A stretch of DNA of 64,000 nucleotides from the NCBI RefSeq assembly GCF_940807255.1, contig NZ_CALNWY010000005.1:144788-208787 (forward strand). The letters run 5' to 3'. A program made the position numbers and the translations under genes. Shown here in pieces: positions 36,016-44,441 of the stretch. Below the pieces are notes generated by a model. The model ran no database searches and was not told the origin of the DNA. It worked only from the letters and a program-made list of their open reading frames with translations. The DNA comes from Mixta sp. Marseille-Q2659 (lineage in GTDB: Bacteria; Pseudomonadota; Gammaproteobacteria; Enterobacterales; Enterobacteriaceae). Position 1 is the first letter of the stretch. Each line of letters begins with the position of its first letter.

Positions 36016-37413
36016 ATGTCCTTTTCTGAGAACAGAATGAATTATCGTGTGCGCGTTACCATCGTATATCTGCTGGGATTTTTTATTGATTTGGTAAACA
36101 TGTTTATCGCCAACGTCGCTTATCCTGATATTGCGCGACGTTTTGATGCCACTGTCAGCGAGGTGGCATGGATAAGTAATGGCTACATCTTAGGCCTGAC
36201 ACTTGTGATACCCCTCAGCAGCTGGCTGGCAAGACGCGCTGGCGCTAAACGTCTTTTCATGTTTTCCCTGCTTATTTTCATTGCTGGCACCTGTGGCGTT
36301 GGGGCGTCATCATCAATTTCACAACTTATTGCATGGCGTTGGATACAGGGCATTGGTGGTGGATTACTTATCCCTGTCGGTCAGGCAATGACCTATGCAT
36401 TCTATCAGAGTCATGAACGCGCAAAGCTCTCTTCAGTTGTGATGCTGATTGCTCTGCTGGCTCCGGCATTGTCTCCCGCAATGGGAGGATTTCTGGTCGA
36501 TAGCCTCAGTTGGCGCTGGGTATTTCTGGCAAGCCTGCCGTTGGCCGTTGTTGCCCTGATATTGGCCGGGTTCTGGCTCAAAACTGATGCGCGGGAGGAA
36601 TCACGCGAGCGGTTAGATATGTTGGGTTTGGTGAGTGGATGCGCCGCATTAACCCTGGTGCTACTGGGGCTGACATATCTGGGCGAGCCCAATCATATTT
36701 TTTATGGAGCCTTGATACTGACTGCCGGCATATTTTGCCTGGCTGGCTATGTATGGCATGCCCTGACAAAAAGCAGCCCGTTGTTAAATCTGCGGCTGGT
36801 CAGGGATCCGCTCCTGCATACAGCAATGCTGATTTATCAGTTTGTACCAGGCGTATTTACCGGTGTGAATATGCTCAGCATGCTCTATCTGCAGAATCAG
36901 CTCGGCATGCGTGCCAGCTTTGTCGGCGCGATGATGCTGCCATGGTCACTGGCCTCTTTTGCAGCAATCAGTATGACAGGGAAAAAGTTCAATATATGGG
37001 GACCACGCCCCCTGTTTATAACGGGTTGTCTGGTTAGCTCTTTCGGTATTGGTCTACTGGCTCTGACTGGCCACACTATGGATGTGCCAGTTTGTGTAAT
37101 GGCGTTCACGTTGATGGGTTTTGGCAGTAGCCTGTGTAGCAGCACAGCACAAAGTTCCGCCTTCATCCAGATAGCAGACCGCGAACTTGCTGATGCCAGC
37201 GCGCTGTGGAATATCAATCGTCAGCTCAGCTTCTGTCTTGGCGTCACCTTGCTCAATCTTCTGTTTAATCTGATCGCCAATACCGGCCTGCCCACAGAAG
37301 AGGCTTATCATCTTTGCTTTGTATTAGCAGCATGCAGCGCCGTTATTCCCATGCTGTGCTGTTATCGCCTAAATAATCAACGCGTTATATTTCTGGTTAA
37401 TCAGGAGCAGTAA
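36016..37413 (+). CDS. DHA2-type MFS efflux transporter
   Basis: 465 residues from ATG 36016; a GTG at 36013 and an ATG at 36037 (giving MNYRVRVTIVYLLGFF) are alternatives, and the last has the better spacing from TATACT at 35998-36003. Twelve to fourteen membrane segments; typical motifs YPDIARRFDATVSEVAWISN and the motif-C-like LIALLAPALSPAMGGFLVDS. Such proton-driven pumps of the inner membrane export drugs or other hydrophobic compounds. The stop overlaps the next start (TAATG). It forms an operon with a DUF4440 protein, controlled by the divergent LysR gene. Confidence 0.87.
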   Translation: MSFSENRMNYRVRVTIVYLLGFFIDLVNMFIANVAYPDIARRFDATVSEVAWISNGYILGLTLVIPLSSWLARRAGAKRLFMFSLLIFIAGTCGVGASSSISQLIAWRWIQGIGGGLLIPVGQAMTYAFYQSHERAKLSSVVMLIALLAPALSPAMGGFLVDSLSWRWVFLASLPLAVVALILAGFWLKTDAREESRERLDMLGLVSGCAALTLVLLGLTYLGEPNHIFYGALILTAGIFCLAGYVWHALTKSSPLLNLRLVRDPLLHTAMLIYQFVPGVFTGVNMLSMLYLQNQLGMRASFVGAMMLPWSLASFAAISMTGKKFNIWGPRPLFITGCLVSSFGIGLLALTGHTMDVPVCVMAFTLMGFGSSLCSSTAQSSAFIQIADRELADASALWNINRQLSFCLGVTLLNLLFNLIANTGLPTEEAYHLCFVLAACSAVIPMLCCYRLNNQRVIFLVNQEQ

Positions 37414-37808
37414 TGAATCGTTATTTTAAAGAAGTGCTGGATGCCCACGTATTAATCCAGAACTGGCTAGGTGATGCTGATGCACATGCCGATATTTGTG
37501 AAAAATTACTGTCACGCTTCAGCCCGAAATTCTCAATGGTGACACCGGGTGGAGTCTTGCTCGATTTTGCCGCATTAAAGGCTTTTTTCTGTACTCAACG
37601 TGGTGCCCGTCAGGGGCTGAATATTGAAATTACCGGTATGCAGGTTATTGCTGAAAATGAAAGGGGGGCCACTGTCATTTATAAAGAATTACAGCAATTG
37701 CCCGGACAGGAAGCAACGCTCCGTTTTTCAACAGCTGTGTTTGAATGTGATCATGAGGGTCATGCCATCTGGCGGCATCTTCACGAGACGTCTCTGCCTC
37801 AAACTTAG
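37413..37808 (+). CDS. DUF4440/SnoaL-like protein
   Basis: 131 residues with the NTF2-like pattern: N-terminal helix (HVLIQNWLGDADAHADICEK), then FSMVTPGGVLLDFAALKAFF, typical of the DUF4440/SnoaL group, and a final sheet with LRFSTAVFECDHEG and WRHLHETSL. These small cytoplasmic cone-shaped proteins bind or isomerise small molecules. It starts one base into the preceding stop (TAATG), so it is translated with the efflux pump and probably acts on the same compound. Confidence 0.75.
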   Translation: MNRYFKEVLDAHVLIQNWLGDADAHADICEKLLSRFSPKFSMVTPGGVLLDFAALKAFFCTQRGARQGLNIEITGMQVIAENERGATVIYKELQQLPGQEATLRFSTAVFECDHEGHAIWRHLHETSLPQT

Positions 37809-37979
37809 CCGGAGGTAAACAGAGCTGTTGGCAGCAACATGACGTGTTGTCAGCAATGTCCGCTTCTGGCACATAACCGAGGTTCACTTCAGTAGAGAAG
37901 GTGCGGCGCTTTATGCGCCGCTGCCATCGATCGTTAACTTATCCTGCAAACTGCTACCCAGCCCGAACCAAATTCATCA

Positions 37980-40900
37980 TCAGAACTGGAATTTCACGCC
38001 CAGCGTACCGCGTGTGTCGCTGTACTTGTGCTGGCCTATCCGCTGACCGACATCGGCCCATAGCGCCAGACGGCTGTTAATTTCTCCTTCGGCACCGATG
38101 CGCGCTTCCGCCAGATTCCGGCTGCCAATCATGGTGTTGTTTTCGCCGTTCATACGCACGCCAAATGCGCGGGTGTGATGAATCCAGTTAGCTTCAACGT
38201 AGGGTCGGAAGCTGTCCGCCATGCCTTTTTCCGGCTTGCCCTTCATCCAGGCACGCATACCCAGTTGTGTCATCACGTTGCCAGAACCGCTGCTGCTAAC
38301 GTGCGTTCCCTGATCTTCTACCAGCGAATCCGCCTGCACATTCATCCATACCGCCTGTCCGCGCGGCTCCAGCCAGTAGCTGAATTTTTCCGTGGTGCCG
38401 ATTGGGAGCGCATAGCCTGCTTCCAGCGAGGCGGTAACGCCGTCGGCGTGATATTTCTCCTCGCGCATCTGATGGCCGGATACCTCATTATGGAACCAGC
38501 TGTACTGAACCCAGCTGTCGACCCAGGCGCCGGTGCGCGTGGCTTCATCGGCAAACCAGGTGCCGTAGAGCCCGACACTGTAGCCATTTACCTGGCCGCG
38601 TGAGGTATAGCCAGTAACCTGAGAGCGCGATTTGTTGTGGTTATGGCCATAGCCTGCCATGACGCCAAGCCGTCCGCCGTCGCGCGCGTTACTGCTCCAG
38701 TGCGCCACGTCGCCGCCAAGCTGTAAGACATAGCTGTTGCTGCGGCTGATCAGCTGGCCGCCTGCCTCTTCGAAGCGGCTGTGCGAACCCGTATTGCGCA
38801 TCCATAATGTGGTGGAGTGACGTTCGCCGGTCACATAATCGACATACTCATGTTCGCCCTGCCGATCATGCAGACGGGTCAGAAACAGCGTATTGGCCGC
38901 GGTTATGTTGGCGATATAGCTGCCGCTTTCCGGGCGATACACTTTGGTATAGTCATAGCGTCCAGAGTTATCGGTATTGCTGCCAGAGCCGTTGGAATTA
39001 TCGGCATTACCGCTGTCGCCTGATTCGCCCGCATTACCGGCCTCGTTCGGCGTATCGCTATTACCGGAACCGTTTGATCCTCCCGTATTTCCGCTCTCGC
39101 CGGAACCGTTCGATCCGCCGGTGCTTCCGCTGCCGCCGGAACCATTCGGGTCGCTGTTGTTTCCGGCGTCAGGGTTATCAGCCGCAGGCGCTGATGCTGC
39201 GCCATCGCCTTCCACATCCGCCAGGCTGTTGCTCAAATACCAGTTTTTACCTTTTTGCACCAAAGCGTAGTCATACAGCCCAATGCCCAGGCGTCGATCC
39301 TGAGTAAATTGCCCGTCAGATGCGCCGCCCACGGTGATCAGTTCTATTCCCATATCGGTATGATCGCCGTGGCCATATATATGATTAAACTTCACCGTTG
39401 TGCTGCCGCTGGTATTGCCGGTCACCAACATCCGCTCGCTGGGCGAATCATCATCGCTGTTCAGCGTCACGTTCATTACCAGCGTACCGCCATTGCCGCT
39501 ATAGTCACCGTTCACCGTCAGCGTTTTAAAGGCTGTCCCGGAATCGTTAAGGAAGTTAATGGTGCCGCCGTTGAGCTGCAAATTAGTCAGCGACGAGCTG
39601 CCGGTCATATCCCATACGCTGCTGGCGCCGTTCAACGCCAGGTTCGTCGTACCGCCGTTCAGTGTGGATAGAGTGCTATAGAGATAAGAATTATCAGCGG
39701 TGCGCAGATCGATGCTTCCGTTATCCGCCGTCACCGCACCCCACGCCTTAACCTGTTGATCGTTGAGCGCGATCTGGCTGCCGTCACGTGCATAAAATGC
39801 GGTTGCATTGTCCGCATTGCGCAGATCGCCTAAGGTCGTACTGCCGTTCAGATTAATGCTGCTGTTGCCTTCGGCGCCCACGTAAATCAGGGAGTCCGAC
39901 AACGGTGAATCTTCGCTTACGGCGACATTAAGCTGGCCGTCGACCACAATGGTAGAAGCGACATCATCACGGCTATTTTTTGCCGTGACAAAACGATCGG
40001 TTTCACTAACGCTGGCGTCGCTATAGAGCGTTAGCCAGCTGTCGCTCAGCCGCACGTTTGCGCCGTCCGCAGCTACCACGCCATTAATGCCGTGCGTGTT
40101 GTTCTGGTCTCTGACCAACGTCAACGAGGCGCCGCCCTGCAAATCGATATTCGCCAGGCCTGAAGCAGAAGGGCCGCTGGCAGAGATGGCGGTCAGCGCG
40201 CCGTTGCCGGAAACGGAAAGATCGGTATAGCCGGTGGCGGTGATGCTGCCGCCAGCGGCGACCAGCCCCTGTACGTTAACGTCTTTGCTATTGCTGTTAA
40301 CCACAACAGAGGCATCGCCCACGGCAATGTTCTGGCCGATGGCTTCAACGCCTTTTGCCTCGCCTGCGGCGATAACATTAACGCCCAGATCCTCAAGCTG
40401 AATATTAATACTCTGGCTGTTATTACAGTCGGCTGTTGTTCCGCAGTTAGCGGAGATACCGGTAGCGTTACCGGAGAAATTATTCAGGGTAACGCGCGTC
40501 ACGCCTGCAAGATCGATAAGTTTATTTTCTGCGGATTCGGGCGATGAAATAGCGTTAATGCCATACATCTGGCCCATTGTCTGGCCGTAATTATTATCTG
40601 TCGCGTTAATACTAATATCGGTTCCGTGAATTAAACCGCTCGCTTCGGCCGTTAACAGATTCGCGCTATTTTCAGAAAGTACATGGCTTCCCTGGCCCAA
40701 ATCAATGGTGCGACCATAGGCATGAACAATATATCCAGCCTGTTCCGGCGTAATATTACTGCTATCGATGTTTACGCTGCCATTAACCAGAATATTATCA
40801 TTGCTGAATATAATTGTTGGCGCGGAGGAGGTGCCCGGTCGGCTATCCGCCAGAATGGCAGAAACTTTTTCGCCATCGGCAATTTCCACGTCAGCCGCGC

Positions 40901-40982
40901 AAATAGAAACCGGTAGCAGCGCCAGTGCAACCTGAACGGTAAGTTTTTTCCTGGAAGTACTTAAAACAGCCATAACTCGCAT
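37980..40982 (-). CDS. Autotransporter (type Va secretion) with pertactin-like passenger
   Basis: 1000 residues. Signal peptide (about 1-29, cleavage near SICA-ADVEIAD), a passenger of repeating beta-strand units rich in N, G, S and T (about 30-580), a flexible G/S/N/E-rich linker (about 585-680), then a C-terminal outer-membrane barrel (about 730-1000) ending in LGVKFQF with a terminal phenylalanine. The barrel portion has TTLWMRNTGSHSRFEE and YGTWFADE, as in the AidA/pertactin group. It would be displayed on the cell surface for adhesion or autoaggregation. Start is either ATG 40982 or 40973; neither has a strong ribosome-binding site. No glycosyltransferase is adjacent. Confidence 0.9.
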   Translation of the reverse strand: MRVMAVLSTSRKKLTVQVALALLPVSICAADVEIADGEKVSAILADSRPGTSSAPTIIFSNDNILVNGSVNIDSSNITPEQAGYIVHAYGRTIDLGQGSHVLSENSANLLTAEASGLIHGTDISINATDNNYGQTMGQMYGINAISSPESAENKLIDLAGVTRVTLNNFSGNATGISANCGTTADCNNSQSINIQLEDLGVNVIAAGEAKGVEAIGQNIAVGDASVVVNSNSKDVNVQGLVAAGGSITATGYTDLSVSGNGALTAISASGPSASGLANIDLQGGASLTLVRDQNNTHGINGVVAADGANVRLSDSWLTLYSDASVSETDRFVTAKNSRDDVASTIVVDGQLNVAVSEDSPLSDSLIYVGAEGNSSINLNGSTTLGDLRNADNATAFYARDGSQIALNDQQVKAWGAVTADNGSIDLRTADNSYLYSTLSTLNGGTTNLALNGASSVWDMTGSSSLTNLQLNGGTINFLNDSGTAFKTLTVNGDYSGNGGTLVMNVTLNSDDDSPSERMLVTGNTSGSTTVKFNHIYGHGDHTDMGIELITVGGASDGQFTQDRRLGIGLYDYALVQKGKNWYLSNSLADVEGDGAASAPAADNPDAGNNSDPNGSGGSGSTGGSNGSGESGNTGGSNGSGNSDTPNEAGNAGESGDSGNADNSNGSGSNTDNSGRYDYTKVYRPESGSYIANITAANTLFLTRLHDRQGEHEYVDYVTGERHSTTLWMRNTGSHSRFEEAGGQLISRSNSYVLQLGGDVAHWSSNARDGGRLGVMAGYGHNHNKSRSQVTGYTSRGQVNGYSVGLYGTWFADEATRTGAWVDSWVQYSWFHNEVSGHQMREEKYHADGVTASLEAGYALPIGTTEKFSYWLEPRGQAVWMNVQADSLVEDQGTHVSSSGSGNVMTQLGMRAWMKGKPEKGMADSFRPYVEANWIHHTRAFGVRMNGENNTMIGSRNLAEARIGAEGEINSRLALWADVGQRIGQHKYSDTRGTLGVKFQF
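38963..39190 (-). repeat. Repeat-coded G/S-rich linker of the autotransporter
   Basis: Within the autotransporter gene the linker is coded by imperfect tandem units, each reading like GGSNGSGESGNT on the minus strand; on the plus strand CCGGAACCGTT recurs at 39064-39074 and 39100-39110. Such arrays can gain or lose units by slippage and change linker length in frame. Confidence 0.55.
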
Positions 40983-41499
40983 CCATAATTTTAATAATAA
41001 TATCCGCTTCCTTGCCCGTTCATTTAATTAGCAGGCAAAGAGTATGATGTATGAATTGTCTTCTGATAGTTTCAGAACAGGGGCTATGTAAATAAACGAG
41101 TGAAACTAAATAATGGTTATCCTTCTGATACTTGTTAGAAATAGCTGGTTATTAAGCGGAGTCATCACAAACCCACTTAGTAAACCTTAGTTACTATATT
41201 GATAAAGGCAAATTTTCTCTTAAGATTTTTCTTAGTAAGGCGGGCGGCATCATTGTGAGGGCCGACGAACAGCTGCACAGAGCTTATGTGAATTCAGATT
41301 AAGTGTTTGAATATATTTTATTTAAAGGGGGTGTGTTGCTTAGCATCAAACGGACTGACAGCCTGAGGCGTGTTTAGCGATTTTTGCTGGTTAAGAAAGG
41401 TCTGTTGATCGTGATTAATATCCGCTCTGTCTGTTTGCTGTAAAAATATCCAATCACAACAAATCCGCTTGTTCAATAAGATGATCTCAGGCACCCGTT
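40983..41499. other. Intergenic region, autotransporter / NOSP gene
   Basis: 517 AT-rich bases between divergent genes; it should hold the autotransporter promoter. AGTTTCA (41068-41074) recurs inverted as TGAAACT (41101-41107). No RNA gene or ORF is convincing. Confidence 0.45.
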
Positions 41500-41850
41500 A
41501 TGTCAGGTAAACGCATTCAGAGAGAAAAGCGCACCATTGAAAAAATGATCGCACTGTATAAAGCCGGTTGCCCACAGGCCGAACCTGAGCCGGAACGCTA
41601 TCAGGCGTTATACCGTTATGCGGTTAAACGCCTTGACCGCTGCGCCTTCGGCGAAGAAAAGCCCGCCTGCAAACAGTGTCCGATTCATTGCTATCAGCCC
41701 GCGAAGCGCGAGGAGATGAAGCAAATCATGCGCTGGGCCGGGCCGAGGATGCTCTGGCACCATCCGGTACTGGCGATTCGCCATTTGATTGATGATAAGC
41801 GCCCGGTTCCGCCGATCCCGGAAAAATATCAGCCGAAGAAAAAGCCATAA
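41500..41850 (+). CDS. NOSP (nitrous oxide-stimulated promoter) family protein
   Basis: 116 residues. Strongly basic and cytoplasmic. The stretch RAKREKRTIEKMI-like N-terminus (IQREKRTIEKMIALY) and the cluster C48-x8-C57-x2-C60-x3-C64 (RCAFGEEKPACKQCPIHCYQ) match the small family annotated as nitrous oxide-stimulated promoter proteins. The four cysteines suggest a zinc or Fe-S site. The family name comes from expression in one organism; the function is unknown. Stands alone, convergent with the kinase gene. Confidence 0.75.
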   Translation: MSGKRIQREKRTIEKMIALYKAGCPQAEPEPERYQALYRYAVKRLDRCAFGEEKPACKQCPIHCYQPAKREEMKQIMRWAGPRMLWHHPVLAIRHLIDDKRPVPPIPEKYQPKKKP

Positions 41851-41888
41851 TCCTGCGCTGACGCGCTTAATAAGCGCTGCGGTTCTGC

Positions 41889-42530
41889 TTACACCGTTCC
41901 CCAGCCGGTTTGCTGTATCACCTGTGCGGCCAGCGCATCGACATCGGCGAAGCCTGCGCCGACCGGCCAGGTTATCAGCCGCGCCGGATATTGCCGCACC
42001 AGCTGTGGCAAACAGGCGTCGTGAAAGCGTTTCAGATCGAGAAAATAGTCGAGCGTATAGGCGGCTTCGCCTGCACGCCCGCGCGCCATACAGCTGGCAA
42101 AACAGGCGGCAGGATCGCGATCGAGATAAAGCACCACATCAATAGGCGGATAGTCGCTCAGGCAGGCTTTAATCTGATAGTAGTAATCCATATAGATAGC
42201 GTCGGGACGCTCGGTATGCAGAAAGTTGGTGTGGCAGAACACCACATCGCTGTAAAGCGAGCGCTCAATGAGATAATTCCCCTCCGGCAGATCCTTTAAC
42301 AGCCGTTGCCGCATCAGCGTGATATAGAGCTGAAAGCGTATGCGGGCATTGGCGTCACCGGGGCGGCTGGTAAATTCCTGAAGCAGCGCTAAAAAATGCG
42401 GATCGGCGTCTACCGGCTCTACTAATACCTGCCACTGTTCTCCGGTCAGCGCCGAAATTTTCGCCGCCAGCGGCGCCATTAATGTACTTTTGCCAGCGGC
42501 GATATTGGCTTCAACTGCAATTATTTTCAT
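41889..42530 (-). CDS. Deoxynucleoside kinase
   Basis: 213 residues, dCK/dGK/TK2-type. P-loop VEANIAAGKSTLM at residues 5-17, the ERS motif of the lid in LIERSLYSDVVF (about 88-99), DxxxxLDRDP (VVLYLDRDPAACF) and a basic lid segment MARGRAGEAAY. It phosphorylates deoxynucleosides for salvage. The family is uncommon in enterobacterial cores, where thymidine kinase (Tdk) usually does this, so it may have been acquired. A 68-residue gene lies 51 bases upstream on the same strand and probably shares its transcript. Confidence 0.88.
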   Translation of the reverse strand: MKIIAVEANIAAGKSTLMAPLAAKISALTGEQWQVLVEPVDADPHFLALLQEFTSRPGDANARIRFQLYITLMRQRLLKDLPEGNYLIERSLYSDVVFCHTNFLHTERPDAIYMDYYYQIKACLSDYPPIDVVLYLDRDPAACFASCMARGRAGEAAYTLDYFLDLKRFHDACLPQLVRQYPARLITWPVGAGFADVDALAAQVIQQTGWGTV

Positions 42531-42581
42531 TTACTTCCGCTCTGTAAGACTGGTCGTGACGACCGTTGAGGCCACGCTGGA

Positions 42582-42788
42582 TTAGCGCTGCAAAAAACGA
42601 TGCAGACTTAAGCGCCTGCGCAGGCTGTCAACGATGCTGTTGCGCAGCAGACGCTGTAAATAATAGCGTTCATTTCCGGCGATCATCGCTTCCACGCCGA
42701 TTTCTGCCAGCAGCTCGCTCATCAGCTGAGCGTTTTCGCCACCCGCGCACTTTTCTACCTGTCGCTGTAAATCATCATACCAGGTCAT
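42582..42788 (-). CDS. Small protein of unknown function
   Basis: 68 residues from the ATG at 42788 (MTWYDDLQRQVEKCAGGE); the frame is open back to 42848 but that extension is basic and unlike the rest. Predicted mainly helical: an acidic-amphipathic first half (ENAQLMSELLAEIGVEAMIA) and an arginine-rich second half (RNSIVDSLRRRLSLHRFLQR). One cysteine at 14. It is not a family I recognise. It sits upstream of the kinase on the same strand, 51 bases away, so may be co-transcribed. Confidence 0.55.
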   Translation of the reverse strand: MTWYDDLQRQVEKCAGGENAQLMSELLAEIGVEAMIAGNERYYLQRLLRNSIVDSLRRRLSLHRFLQR

Positions 42789-43066
42789 ATGAACCCCTTT
42801 AGCCGGTTGCCTGAGACGACGAACATCGCCGTCACTCCTTTTTTGCAAGCGGTATGCCAGAATTAAACTATTGAATAATAGGTATTTAAAAAAGCGGGAC
42901 TGTCATTTTGAGGGCATCAGGTAAGGTCAAAATGACAGGGATTTGTCATATTGACAGGCTGGATGTCAGCAAAGCCAGCACGGTTAAGTTTGTTCAATGC
43001 CAACTGCTACACTCCAGAGCTAAATGTAGTGCGTCGTCTCATCACTTTTATTAAGGACACCACATT

Positions 43067-43909
43067 ATGTCAGAGAACACTTATCAGCCGCCGAAGGTCT
43101 GGAAATGGGATCAACAGGGTGCGGGCAGCTGGTCGAAAACAAATCGTCCCATTGCCGGAGCGACGCACGAAGCGACGCTGCCGGTTGGCAAGCATCCGCT
43201 TCAGCTCTATTCCATGGGAACCCCGAACGGGCAGAAAGTCACTATTCTGCTGGAAGAACTGCTGGCGCTGGGCGAAAGCGGCGCGGAATATGATGCGCAT
43301 CTGATTCGTATCGGCGAAGGCGATCAGTTCTCCAGCGGCTTTGTTGCCATTAACCCAAACTCCAAAATTCCGGCGCTGCTCGATCGTTCTGAAGATCCGG
43401 CGGTACGGGTGTTTGAATCAGGCAATATCCTGCTTTACCTGGCGGAAAAATTCGGCCATTTCCTGCCGCAGGATCGCGCTGCGCGCACGGAAACCCTGAA
43501 CTGGCTGTTCTGGCTGCAGGGATCGGCGCCGTATCTGGGCGGCGGTTTAGGCCATTTTTATCACTACGCGCCGGAAAAAATCGAATACGCCATTGACCGC
43601 TTCGCTATGGAAGCCAAGCGTCAACTGGACGTGCTGGATCGCCAACTGGCCGAACATCGCTATATTGCCGGCGACGAATACGGCATTGCCGATATCGCTA
43701 TCTGGCCGTGGTATGGCGTGCTGGTGCAGGGCGGGCTGTATGAGGCGGCGGAATTTTTGGATGTCGCGTCGTATAAAAACCTTCAGCGCTGGGCGCAGGA
43801 GATCGGCGAGCGTCCGGCGGTACAGCGCGGACGCATCGTTAACCGTACATGGGGCGATCGGCAGCTGGTCGAGCGTCACGATGCCGCTGACTTCGATAAA
43901 CTGGCGTAA
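43067..43909 (+). CDS. yghU: Glutathione-dependent disulphide-bond oxidoreductase YghU
   Basis: 280 residues, glutathione S-transferase fold, Nu class. Begins NTYQPPKVWKWDQQGAGSWS, with thioredoxin-like domain (YSMGTPNGQKVTILLEELLA, NSKIPALLD, ESGNILLYLAEKFG) and an all-helical C-terminal domain. YghU and YfcG reduce disulphides using two glutathiones and have some organic hydroperoxide reductase activity; this role is from the family. AGGACACC lies before the ATG. Single-gene unit with a strong terminator. Confidence 0.93.
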   Translation: MSENTYQPPKVWKWDQQGAGSWSKTNRPIAGATHEATLPVGKHPLQLYSMGTPNGQKVTILLEELLALGESGAEYDAHLIRIGEGDQFSSGFVAINPNSKIPALLDRSEDPAVRVFESGNILLYLAEKFGHFLPQDRAARTETLNWLFWLQGSAPYLGGGLGHFYHYAPEKIEYAIDRFAMEAKRQLDVLDRQLAEHRYIAGDEYGIADIAIWPWYGVLVQGGLYEAAEFLDVASYKNLQRWAQEIGERPAVQRGRIVNRTWGDRQLVERHDAADFDKLA

Positions 43910-43927
43910 GCAGCGCGTTATCTCTCA

Positions 43928-43966
43928 CCACGGCGGCAGGCTTGAAGCTTGCCGCCGTGGTTTTTT
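43928..43966 (+). terminator. Terminator of yghU
   Basis: CCACGGCGGCA (43928-43938), inner stem GCTTGAAGC, TGCCGCCGTGG (43950-43960), followed by TTTTTT (43961-43966). Very strong intrinsic terminator. Confidence 0.95.
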
Positions 43967-44441
43967 AATGTCCTGACGATAACATTCCCGTTCATTGTTG
44001 CGGTTAGCGGCTTCGGCAAAAACAGTTGGCATTATTAAAAAATAATAAATAGCGCATTGGCTAACCTGTTTATCTTTATCGGGTAACTTATTCTCATAAA
44101 TTCATTCATGAAGTGACGGATAATACAGCGCGATTAATATGATGCGCGCAATCTGTTATTCACCCAGGAAATATTGCCAACGCTGAAACAGCTTATAACC
44201 GATCCAGTAACCAGGAACTCTTTAGATATGCTGATTTATTAGGGTGGGAATAAATAACGGTGCAAAGGTCATTAACAGGAATATTGCTTTTGAATAAATG
44301 TCCGTTGCCGTTAATTATTGTTTATATCAGGCGATTTTATTTTTATGTGAAAAGGCGCGCATTTTAATTTCTCAAAACAGGAGAGAGTGGATTGCGGAAT
44401 TATTTTATTAGTCAGATAGATGACCTTTATTGAGGCGGACT
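43967..44441. other. AT-rich intergenic region before the M20 hydrolase gene
   Basis: 475 bases with no gene I can support. The central part is very AT-rich (44030-44400), likely promoter and regulator-binding DNA for the amidohydrolase-transporter pair. No regulator gene is adjacent. Confidence 0.45.
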
